Below are positions 57,350-64,000 of a DNA stretch of 64,000 nucleotides, one piece after another. The notes under the pieces were generated by a model. It was given only the letters and a program-made list of their open reading frames with translations. It searched no databases and was not told the origin of the DNA. Position numbers and translations under genes: made by a program. This DNA is from Stappia albiluteola (GTDB lineage Bacteria; Pseudomonadota; Alphaproteobacteria; Rhizobiales; Stappiaceae). Position 1 is the first letter of the stretch. Each line of letters starts with the position of its first letter. The stretch spans positions 62,001 to 126,000 of the forward strand of contig NZ_JACFXV010000054.1 of the NCBI RefSeq assembly GCF_014050225.1. Direction: 5' to 3'.

Positions 57350-59375
57350 GTCGCCCCCTGCGCGGGGGCGTGGATCGAAACTTGCCCTTGCGCTCGAAAC
57401 GATCGTGCATGGCGCGGTCGCCCCCTGCGCGGGGGCGTGGATCGAAACTTCGCCTCGCAGGCATAGGCGATGCAGTGGAGTCGTCGCCCCCTGCGCGGGG
57501 GCGTGGATCGAAACCTCGCCCTCGTTGATGAAGCCCATGATCCAACTGTGTCGCCCCCTGCGCGGGGGCGTGGATCGAAACCAACTCGTTCTTGATCTGC
57601 TCAAGAAACGGTCGAGTCGCCCCCTGCGCGGGGGCGTGGATCGAAACTGCCCATAGCGCCGGATGCGACGCCGCTGATGGTCGCCCCCTGCGCGGGGGCG
57701 TGGATCGAAACCGTTCTTACAGCGGCATCGGGAAGCTGATCCGGGAGTCGCCCCCTGCGCGGGGGCGTGGATCGAAACTTCGTACCCGGCGCTTATTTCA
57801 CCGCCATGCTGCGTCGCCCCCTGCGCGGGGGCGTGGATCGAAACAAGAGGATGCCTAGGGATGGCGCCGCGAAACAACGTCGCCCCCTGCGCGGGGGCGT
57901 GGATCGAAACCTGCGTCCTGCTGGCGCCCGTCGACGGGCTTGGCCGTCGCCCCCTGCGCGGGGGCGTGGATCGAAACGACTTGATGAAGCCGAATTGCGT
58001 GGCCTTGGCCGGGTCGCCCCCTGCGCGGGGGCGTGGATCGAAACCTCGTCGCCGCGGATGGCTCTTGGCAATTCGAAGAGTCGCCCCCTGCGCGGGGGCG
58101 TGGATCGAAACCTGATCGACCTGACCAACAAGGAAATCGACCTCGTGTCGCCCCCTGCGCGGGGGCGTGGATCGAAACGTCAAATCCGGACTCTCTCTAC
58201 GTCCAGGCCTTGTCGCCCCCTGCGCGGGGGCGTGGATCGAAACCCCGACCTGGTCGAGGCCCTTTGCAAGATCGCCAGGTCGCCCCCTGCGCGGGGGCGT
58301 GGATCGAAACTCTCGCCACGTCCGAGGCTGATGGCGATATCGACGTCGCCCCCTGCGCGGGGGCGTGGATCGAAACCTGGGTTCCCCGCATTCGCGGGCC
58401 AGGACGCGACGGTCGCCCCCTGCGCGGGGGCGTGGATCGAAACATGCAATGGCTGCACACTCTGTTGCCGGAACGATGTCGCCCCCTGCGCGGGGGCGTG
58501 GATCGAAACACGTCACGCGAGATTGGCCGGCGCGTTCGCGTGACGGTCGCCCCCTGCGCGGGGGCGTGGATCGAAACCACGTCGGGGCGCAGAGATCCGC
58601 AAGCAGTTCCGCGTCGCCCCCTGCGCGGGGGCGTGGATCGAAACTCTTGCAATGAGCGCTCCATGAACGGCGAACCGCGTCGCCCCCTGCGCGGGGGCGT
58701 GGATCGAAACCCTTGCCCCTCCAGACTGGATTTCCTCAACCCTGTCGCCCCCTGCGCGGGGGCGTGGATCGAAACTTCACCACGCCATCGGCGAGAGCGT
58801 CCTTGAGCCATGTCGCCCCCTGCGCGGGGGCGTGGATCGAAACCTGCTTCGCCGCGGCCCGTCCCATGGCCTGCAAGGTCGCCCCCTGCGCGGGGGCGTG
58901 GATCGAAACCACGTCTATGACAAGCGGCGGCCCGGGCAGACGCGTCGCCCCCTGCGCGGGGGCGTGGATCGAAACTGGATCGCCGGGGAAAAGTATCGGC
59001 TGGCCTGTGGTCGCCCCCTGCGCGGGGGCGTGGATCGAAACCGAGCCGGAAGTGGTGCGCCCCGCCGGTCAAAAAGTCGCCCCCTGCGCGGGGGCGTGGA
59101 TCGAAACACCCCGCCGATCAATGCCCTGATCTCTCCAGGGCGTCGCCCCCTGCGCGGGGGCGTGGATAGAAACCCTCACGACCGGGAGCTGTTCTTTGGT
59201 AAGATGGGCGTCGCCCCCTGCGCGGGGGCGTGGATCGAAACCTGCGGCCGATCTCGATTGCCTTCCGCATTCGCGGGTCGCCCCCTGCGCGGGGGCGTGG
59301 ATCGAAACCTGACGGAAGCGCAGCGCCGCGATCTGAACGCCGCGTCGCCCCCTACACGGGATGCTCATCGACGCT
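57350..59375 (+). CRISPR. Type I-C CRISPR array, 31 repeats, 30 spacers
   Basis: Thirty repeats of 32 bases are visible: 57350-57381 first, then at 57417, 57483, 57550, 57616, 57680, 57747, 57813, 57879, 57946, 58013, 58080, 58147, 58212, 58279, 58345, 58412, 58478, 58546, 58613, 58679, 58744, 58812, 58878, 58944, 59010, 59076, 59142, 59210 and 59277. Twenty-nine are identical; the one at 59142 has C to A at 59168. A thirty-first, from 59344, matches only in its first ten bases. Each repeat begins GTCGCCCCCTGCGCGGGGGC and ends TGGATCGAAAC, with stem CGCCCCC/GGGGGCG. Spacers are 32-36 bases, mostly 34-35. Confidence 0.98.
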
Positions 59376-60453
59376 GTACTGCATCGAGCGCCGCTTGCAG
59401 GCATTGTTCCAGCGCATCGTTCGGACCCATGGTACTTGCAAGCTTTCGAATAATTTCCACCTGCTGGTGATCAGGAATGTTGCCGTAGCTACTGAAGGTC
59501 GTTATCACGCCTTCGTGGCCAAGGTTCTGCGACCACGCCTTGAATGCTTCCGGGCCCTTGCAGCGCTCCATGCCGATCCGAACCAGCATGTTGCGGAACG
59601 CATGTGGATTGAAGGGAGGAAGTGCCGCGTTTTGGAACGCAGCCGAAAAAATCTGCCGGATACGGTTTGCCGAACTCCAACATGCCCGATCAAGGCCGAT
59701 CGCTTGCAGGCCCTTTCCTTTCACATGCTTCATTCGGGTGCGCGGAAACAACGGATCGTCGGGGCCGAAGTGTAGATCGTTGGTGAGGAATTCGACCCAT
59801 TCACGGACGATTGCCTCGAGCTTGTCGCTCACCGGGAAGAAAGCCGTGGTAATCGTCTTGGCGAACTTGGTTTTGACCTCGCGTGGGTCTTGGAAAACGA
59901 CGCCTGCCTTCAGGTCGACGTGCTTCAGTTTCAAGGATGCCACTGCGCCATCGCGGATGCCGGTAATGGCGATGAAGGCGATCATTGCCCGGTCGCGTTT
60001 TTCGATCGCCGTGGAATACGGCATGACGTCAACGCACCGCTCGACCTGCGAAATCTCCGGTACGGGCTTTTTCCGCGGCGCCGTCGCGATGCGTTCGTCC
60101 CTGGCTGTAAGGGTGAAGTATTCGGCGTCGCAATAGCGGATTCTCGACCGGTAGCCGGATTGATCGGCCAGCCAGACGAAAAACGCCTGTACGGCCTTCA
60201 GCCTTGCCCGAACCGTGGCAAGCGACAGCACTTTGCCGGTGTCAGAATTGCTTCCCTCGAGAAGCTGCGTTTTGTAGTTCGTTGCATGTTGCACGTGGAA
60301 GACGGAAAACGGCTTCTTCCCGTTAAAGGTCTCGAACTCATCGATTGCGGCGGCCGCTTGATCGATTGACTTTTCGGACAGGCCCTTCGCGTGCTTCAGA
60401 TACTCATAATAGCGGCGCTTGAGGCGGACGTTTTCGGAACGGGAATTCGGCAT
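59365..60453 (-). CDS. Tyrosine recombinase (site-specific integrase)
   Basis: The 362-residue protein has an N-terminal SAM-like core-binding domain (LKHAKGLSEKSIDQAAAAI, TVRARLKAVQAFFVWLAD). The catalytic domain shows ITGIRDGAVASLKLKHVD (Arg), NPHAFRNMLVRIG (His-x-x-Arg), NLGHEGV (His) and a candidate Tyr in SSYGN. It appears intact. The stop codon (59365-59367) lies inside the last, decayed CRISPR repeat. It reads convergently toward the array. It may act on the island or be a separate mobile passenger. Confidence 0.9.
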   Translation of the reverse strand: MPNSRSENVRLKRRYYEYLKHAKGLSEKSIDQAAAAIDEFETFNGKKPFSVFHVQHATNYKTQLLEGSNSDTGKVLSLATVRARLKAVQAFFVWLADQSGYRSRIRYCDAEYFTLTARDERIATAPRKKPVPEISQVERCVDVMPYSTAIEKRDRAMIAFIAITGIRDGAVASLKLKHVDLKAGVVFQDPREVKTKFAKTITTAFFPVSDKLEAIVREWVEFLTNDLHFGPDDPLFPRTRMKHVKGKGLQAIGLDRACWSSANRIRQIFSAAFQNAALPPFNPHAFRNMLVRIGMERCKGPEAFKAWSQNLGHEGVITTFSSYGNIPDHQQVEIIRKLASTMGPNDALEQCLQAALDAVQRR

Positions 60454-60518
60454 GATGTGTCTTTCCCTTCAAACCGGAAGTTTAAACGGTGCTTGGCGGA
60501 AACAGTTAATGTTCCCGG

Positions 60519-60935
60519 CTACCATTTGAACGACACCTTGAGAGACGACCATTTCCCGGCCAGATCGGTTTCCCGCGTGTGCTGCGACATCACCGTGCTG
60601 CAGGTCCCGCAGAGCGCTATGATCCGTCCTGCACCGTTATTGCCGGGATGGAAATCCGCCTCGCCGAAGGCCGGTTTGCGCGGTGCCTTACAGCCGAGGC
60701 AGAAGAACTCACCGGCACCACACGGGTGGCGCCTGCGCCTGCGCTTCGCCTTAAGGTGCGCCTTCAGGGCATGCCCTTCGATCAGGTGTGGGCGCTGATC
60801 CGATATGGCCGGCAGGCCGTCTTTTACCCACGAACGGACGGTGCGCTCGTCCACGCCGAGGGTCTTGGCGGCCTCGGCGTATGTGTAGGATCGGTGGGAC
60901 TTGAGCCGGTGAGGCGACGGGTATTTCCGGCCCAT
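60519..60935 (-). CDS. Helix-turn-helix protein with zinc-ribbon-like cysteines
   Basis: The 138-residue protein has a HTH near residues 16-45 (SYTYAEAAKTLGVDERTVRSWV), then a basic stretch (KAKRRRRRH), and paired cysteines CLGC near 79 and CGTC near 109, which could bind zinc. I recognise the layout from integrative elements but no named function. It precedes the recombinase by 65 bp on the same strand and may control it or its DNA site. Confidence 0.75.
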   Translation of the reverse strand: MGRKYPSPHRLKSHRSYTYAEAAKTLGVDERTVRSWVKDGLPAISDQRPHLIEGHALKAHLKAKRRRRRHPCGAGEFFCLGCKAPRKPAFGEADFHPGNNGAGRIIALCGTCSTVMSQHTRETDLAGKWSSLKVSFKW

Positions 60936-60939
60936 CGCC

Positions 60940-61146
60940 TCACTCCACGCCGTTCTTTATCAGGTCGTGAATATCCGCAGCGCGCCAAGCGGTGATGCGC
61001 GGCCCAAGCTTCACGGGTTGAGGATAGCGCCCGGACTTGACGCCCGCCCACCAGGTCGATTTCGACACGGGGATCGGGCCATTGGGCGCGAGAAGCGAAG
61101 ACAGGCGGAGAACGCCGGTCTTCGGCAGATCGTTGTCGTATTTCAT
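60940..61146 (-). CDS. AlpA-like transcriptional regulator/excisionase
   Basis: The 68-residue winged-helix protein contains LSSLLAPNGPIPVSKSTWW and YPQPVKLGPRITAWRAADI, the typical pattern of AlpA-like proteins. In P4-like elements AlpA controls integrase expression and excision. It reads 4 bp ahead of the HTH gene, so the two are co-transcribed. Confidence 0.85.
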   Translation of the reverse strand: MKYDNDLPKTGVLRLSSLLAPNGPIPVSKSTWWAGVKSGRYPQPVKLGPRITAWRAADIHDLIKNGVE

Positions 61147-61164
61147 TGGTCCGTTTCATCCTAT

Positions 61165-61231
61165 TTCGGATGAGCCGGACGTAAGCGACGTACGGATGAC
61201 TTAGTCCGAATTCGGATCCCGTGAATCCGAA
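61165..61231. promoter_or_regulatory. Candidate operator with TTCGGA half-sites
   Basis: The perfect palindrome TCCGAATTCGGA (61205-61216) is flanked by further half-sites TTCGGA (61165-61170) and TCCGAA (61226-61231). They lie between alpA and the unknown upstream gene, in front of the alpA start. A role as regulator binding site is inferred from symmetry and position. Confidence 0.5.
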
Positions 61232-61278
61232 CGAAAATCGGCCTCCCGAATTCAGGCGGGTTGAGGATTTGAAATCGT

Positions 61279-62229
61279 TCAGTTTTTCCGGGAGATGCCC
61301 GGCAGCAATTCACGGGCTTTTTTTAGATGGTTGCGCACCGTATCGTCGGAGACATCGAAGCCGAGCTCCGCCATATCCTCCGCGATTCTCCTGGGCGCAG
61401 GTCCTGGTGTGCCATTGGGGTCATAGCGGTACTTCTTCACAGCCATCGTGATGAGCAATTTAAGAAGTGTCTCTCTTTCGCGTGCACCGAGCGGCTTTTC
61501 GTTGTCCGCAGGTGACGCGCCCGAAACGTTGGTCGGCGGCAAGACACCAGCGGGGTGTTCGGTTGCGGTTTCAAGTTTCGCGCGAAGTAGCCGATTTTCT
61601 TCATCGACCCATTCATACTCCGCTTTCCAGTCGCGCATTCTGTCCCCGTATTCGGCGAGCTTCGTCTTCATCTCTTCCGGCAGGCCGAACTGCTTGGCTT
61701 CCGCCCAGGACACAAAATCGATCGGCGCAAGCGGATCTTTGATTAGATGCACCCTCTTGGCCGTGAGTGCAATGTCGCGCCGCACAATGAATTCACGGGC
61801 GGAGGGGGACGTCGATGCATGCCGCTCCAATTTTGACGCCGTCGCGAAATGCGGCGATAAGCCAAGAGACAGTGCGACCGCTTCTTCGATTGTCCACCGG
61901 TCTTTTCGGCACCAATGGTCCCAATCAGGCCGGTTCTGCGGCGAGTTCCAGGGCATCAGGCTTTCCTGCCGATCGATTTGCGCTCGCATCTCGGCGGCCC
62001 ACGTTCCTCTTGTCTGGCGGTACCGTTCGGCAAGTTCTTCGTCGGAAAGTGAGGAAAGCAAGCGTTTGTGTTCTTCGTAGCCCGACGCCAAGCTTTGATG
62101 TTTGCGTAATAGACGCGAGACCGCGAAAGCATTGGTCGGCGGCGGTGTTGCACGGCCTTTGAACCATCCTAGCGCGAGGGCCGCAATCATTTCCTCCCGT
62201 GAAGGAAACTGTTCCCCATCGTCCGACAT
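61279..62229 (-). CDS. Unknown island protein with C-terminal HTH-like segment
   Basis: The 316-residue protein has no family I can name. Visible features are WDHWCRKDRWTIEEAVALSLGLSP near residue 105, a region rich in Glu/Lys (DRMRDWKAEYEWVDEENRLLRAKLE, coiled-coil-like), and a C-terminal segment (RIAEDMAELGFDVSDDTVRNHLKKAREL) that looks like a DNA-binding helix-turn-helix. It lies 6 bp after the integrase gene on the same strand, a common position for such proteins on integrative elements. Confidence 0.7.
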   Translation of the reverse strand: MSDDGEQFPSREEMIAALALGWFKGRATPPPTNAFAVSRLLRKHQSLASGYEEHKRLLSSLSDEELAERYRQTRGTWAAEMRAQIDRQESLMPWNSPQNRPDWDHWCRKDRWTIEEAVALSLGLSPHFATASKLERHASTSPSAREFIVRRDIALTAKRVHLIKDPLAPIDFVSWAEAKQFGLPEEMKTKLAEYGDRMRDWKAEYEWVDEENRLLRAKLETATEHPAGVLPPTNVSGASPADNEKPLGARERETLLKLLITMAVKKYRYDPNGTPGPAPRRIAEDMAELGFDVSDDTVRNHLKKARELLPGISRKN

Positions 62230-62235
62230 TTCTCG

Positions 62236-63435
62236 TCACACCCGCATCGGCACCACGTTGTCCGATGCAGCCTCGCAGAAATTCGCCCACGCCTCCATAA
62301 GTTCTCGCCGCTTTTCCAGAAGGTCGCCGCGGCGGTATGCGGCTTCCGCCTTGTTCGGGATGGTATGCGCAAGGGCCATTTCGCAAACGTCCCTTGGGAA
62401 ACCGGTGCATTCCGACGCCCAGTCCCGGAAGGTTGACCGGAAGCCGTGAGCCGTGGCTTCACGCTCCATTCGGCGCAAAACCATCAAGAAGACCATGTTG
62501 GACAGGGGTTTGTTCGCCGAGCGACCCGGGAAAAGGTAGGGGCTGTCACCTGCCAGCAGTCTCGCTTCGCGCAGGATCGCCAAACACCGATCTGACAGGG
62601 GAACGCGATGCTCGCGGGACCCCTTCATACGGTCGGATGGGACGGTCCAAATTTTCGCGTCGAAGTCGATCTCATCCCAACGCGCCTTCAGAACCTCGCT
62701 GGTTCGACACGCCGTGAGGATAAGGAATTCAAACGCGAGCCTCGTCGTGGGCGAAACATCGCTTGACCGTAACTCCTTCACGAACCCTTCTATTTGCCTA
62801 TAGGGCAATGCGGCATGGTGGCGCTGCTTTGCCGGCTGTTTCGGTAGGCCCTTTATGACGCCGGCGGCAGGGTTTTCGCCGTCACGAAAGCCCGAAGCCT
62901 TCGCCCAATCGAGAATGGTCCCGATCCGCTGCTTCACGCGCCTCGCGGTTTCGGGCTTCGTCAGCCAGATCTGCGACAGCGCATGCAGAACATTGGCCGG
63001 CTCGACTTGATCGACGCGCTTCGATCCGAAGACCGGGAAGACGTGCTGTTTGAGCGTATTGATCCACTGCTGACGGTGTTTCTGATTACGCCAGCTACCG
63101 CGGTAGCTCTCGTGAACGAGAAGCGCCGCTTCCTCGAAAGACGGGATGGTCTGATTTTGCTTGCGTCGCTCGACAAGTGGATCGCCGCCGGACCGGGCGA
63201 TGTGCCGCATTTCCTGCGCCTGTTCCCGAGCCTGCGCGAGCGAAATAAGACGAAGGCTCCCGAGGCCAATGTCGCGGCGCCGGCCATGGACGACCGTCCG
63301 CAACAGCCAGCGCTTGGCTCCAGACGGATCGACGACAAGGTAAAGGCCATTACCGTCGGCATAGCGTCCCGGCTTGTTCTCGTTCCGGACCTTCACCGCC
63401 GTCAATGCGTTCTTCGGATGAGCGCCCTTGGGCAT
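62236..63435 (-). CDS. P4-type tyrosine integrase with arm-binding domain (DUF4102)
   Basis: The integrase joins the island to the tRNA-Ser gene. I use ATG 63435 (MPKGAHPKNALTAVKVRN); GTG 63459 is an upstream alternative. The 399-residue protein has an N-terminal arm-binding domain (GRYADGNGLYLVVDPSGAKRW), a core-binding domain, and a catalytic domain with LTACRTSEVLKARW (Arg), HGFRSTFRDWASE (His-x-x-Arg) and LAHTIPNKAEAAYRRG (His and Tyr). It is the last gene before attR, the normal site for the element's own integrase. Confidence 0.94.
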   Translation of the reverse strand: MPKGAHPKNALTAVKVRNENKPGRYADGNGLYLVVDPSGAKRWLLRTVVHGRRRDIGLGSLRLISLAQAREQAQEMRHIARSGGDPLVERRKQNQTIPSFEEAALLVHESYRGSWRNQKHRQQWINTLKQHVFPVFGSKRVDQVEPANVLHALSQIWLTKPETARRVKQRIGTILDWAKASGFRDGENPAAGVIKGLPKQPAKQRHHAALPYRQIEGFVKELRSSDVSPTTRLAFEFLILTACRTSEVLKARWDEIDFDAKIWTVPSDRMKGSREHRVPLSDRCLAILREARLLAGDSPYLFPGRSANKPLSNMVFLMVLRRMEREATAHGFRSTFRDWASECTGFPRDVCEMALAHTIPNKAEAAYRRGDLLEKRRELMEAWANFCEAASDNVVPMRV

Positions 63436-63597
63436 GATGCTGTTCGTATAATTCGCCACCCCACGTTTTATACCACAAAATATGTGGGATGTGGCGCGCT
63501 TTCAACGAACGCTATTGGACAACTGAAATCGTTAAACGTAAGGAAAATATATGATTATCAATCTTCCTCGGATGGTGTTGGACGTTAATTAGGCGGA

Positions 63598-63613
63598 CTT
63601 CCTCTCCGCCATT
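63598..63613. repeat. attR, 16-bp direct repeat of the tRNA-Ser 3' end
   Basis: CTTCCTCTCCGCCATT is identical to 49089-49104. The remaining tRNA body is missing here, as expected for the distal attachment site of a tRNA-integrated island. Confidence 0.88.
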
Positions 63614-63620
63614 TTCCGCC

Positions 63621-64000
63621 TGTACGGCTTGGAGACATGGGTGACAGATCGTACCTAAGACATGGGTGACAATCTCGTGCCGAACGGATTGTCGGTGGTC
63701 TACAGGGTTCTCTGTTCCAGGTCGATATATCCCAGATCATAGTTCATGAAGCTGACGAGCCAAATGCCGTCGTCGACTTCCTTGATGTCCGGACTCCGAC
63801 CGGCGAGCACGGTCAAGACGTTGATCTTCTTTCTGGCTATGCAGATACGGCCGCAGGCGGTGACCAGGATGTCCTTGTCATGGAACGGATAAGTCAGTTC
63901 CGGAAGTCCGACATAGGGCCTTGAAGCGGGCGCGTAGAGCTCGGCCGGCATCCTCATGGCGATGCCTTCGTGCGGCCTTTCCTCGTCGAACTCGTTGACG
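63621..64000. mobile_element. End of an IS481-family insertion sequence
   Basis: The terminal part of an IS lies 8 bp beyond attR. A probable end beginning TGT at 63621 and two tandem copies of GACATGGGTGACA (63634-63646 and 63659-63671) precede the transposase 3' end. The exact border is not certain, and the other end lies outside the window. Confidence 0.65.
63700..64000 (-). CDS. IS481-family transposase, C-terminal part, probably shortened by a stop
   Basis: The gene runs off the window edge, so only the C-terminal 99 residues are seen, starting before EERPHEGIAMRMPAELY. It contains YPFHDKDILVTACGRICIARKKINV and the DYDLGYIDLEQ-type end typical of rhizobial IS481 transposases. A TAG stop at 63700-63702 ends the protein at QRTL. 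Reading on in the same frame gives TTDNPFGTRLSPMS and another TAG at 63655, matching the usual C-terminus from memory. The stop looks like a recent C to T change. Confidence 0.8.
   Translation of the reverse strand, partial: VNEFDEERPHEGIAMRMPAELYAPASRPYVGLPELTYPFHDKDILVTACGRICIARKKINVLTVLAGRSPDIKEVDDGIWLVSFMNYDLGYIDLEQRTL

Larger units (their letters stand above)
49089..63613. mobile_element. tRNA-Ser-integrated genomic island carrying type I-C CRISPR-Cas
   Basis: The element lies between two identical 16-bp direct repeats (49089-49104 and 63598-63613). It has a P4-type integrase beside the right repeat, a second tyrosine recombinase, an AlpA-like regulator, a helix-turn-helix protein, an unknown protein and a complete cas operon with array. 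Size is about 14.5 kb. No conjugation or phage structural gene is seen, so it would need a helper for transfer. Left-border sequence is markedly AT-rich compared with the host. Confidence 0.88.

Noticed and set aside
57152-59129. Several long frames across the CRISPR array with repeated motifs such as FDPRPRAGGD and VSIHAPAQGAT
   Set aside because: They are translations of the repeat in different frames, a known source of false proteins.

Overview
The window looks like part of the chromosome of a high-GC alphaproteobacterium of the Rhizobiales, most likely Rhizobiaceae. The evidence is gene order and families: clpS-clpA, divK-pleD, DUF3572, an EipB-type DUF1849 protein, a DUF6455 protein, a dinB with a zinc-binding leader, rnr-topA-dprA-plsY-pyrC'-pyrB, gatC/gatA/gatB, and rhizobial-type palindromic intergenic elements. 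No species can be named from the sequence alone.

Region 1 (1-49102) is ordinary chromosome. It starts with clpS and clpA (N-degron proteolysis). A 269-bp MITE-like element and a cluster of palindromes follow directly after clpA. Next come a small lipoprotein, a complete five-gene branched-chain amino acid/amide-type ABC transporter on the minus strand (4246-8887), a divergent AzlCD pair, a HIT protein, a FemAB-like acyltransferase carrying an apparent in-frame repeat insertion, a phosphodiesterase, RidA, EipB, DinB, a HAD protein and DUF3572. The divK-pleD cell-cycle/c-di-GMP operon and rpmG follow. A long minus-strand block (19829-31532) holds a transporter, NUDIX, DUF983, RNase R, topoisomerase I, DprA, PlsY and the pyrimidine pair pyrB plus a pyrC paralogue without its metal-binding motif. 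After that come an AidB-like acyl-CoA dehydrogenase, an AEC transporter, ruvX, a metallo-hydrolase, gatC-gatA and gatB, with a FliK-like/FlhB-C-like pair between gatA and gatB. Then come an OpgG/D - small protein - OpgH glucan operon, two acetyltransferases, a glutathione transferase, a DUF2147 protein and a tRNA-Ser(GCT).

Region 2 (about 49089-63613) is a genomic island of about 14.5 kb inserted at the 3' end of that tRNA-Ser gene. A 16-bp copy of the tRNA 3' end recurs at 63598-63613, just beyond a P4-type tyrosine integrase. The left half is a complete type I-C CRISPR-Cas locus in one compact plus-strand operon, cas3-cas5c-cas8c-cas7c-cas4-cas1-cas2 (49373-57031). It is followed by a leader and an array of 30 full 32-bp repeats plus one broken terminal repeat (57350-59375, 30 spacers). 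The right half reads on the minus strand: a second tyrosine recombinase whose 3' end lies inside the broken last repeat, a helix-turn-helix/zinc-ribbon protein, an AlpA-like regulator with TTCGGA half-sites in front of it, an unknown protein and the P4-type integrase. The island therefore looks like a small satellite-like integrative element whose cargo is adaptive immunity.

Region 3 (63621-64000) is the end of an IS481-family insertion sequence directly beyond the island border. Its transposase has an in-frame stop just before the expected C-terminus.
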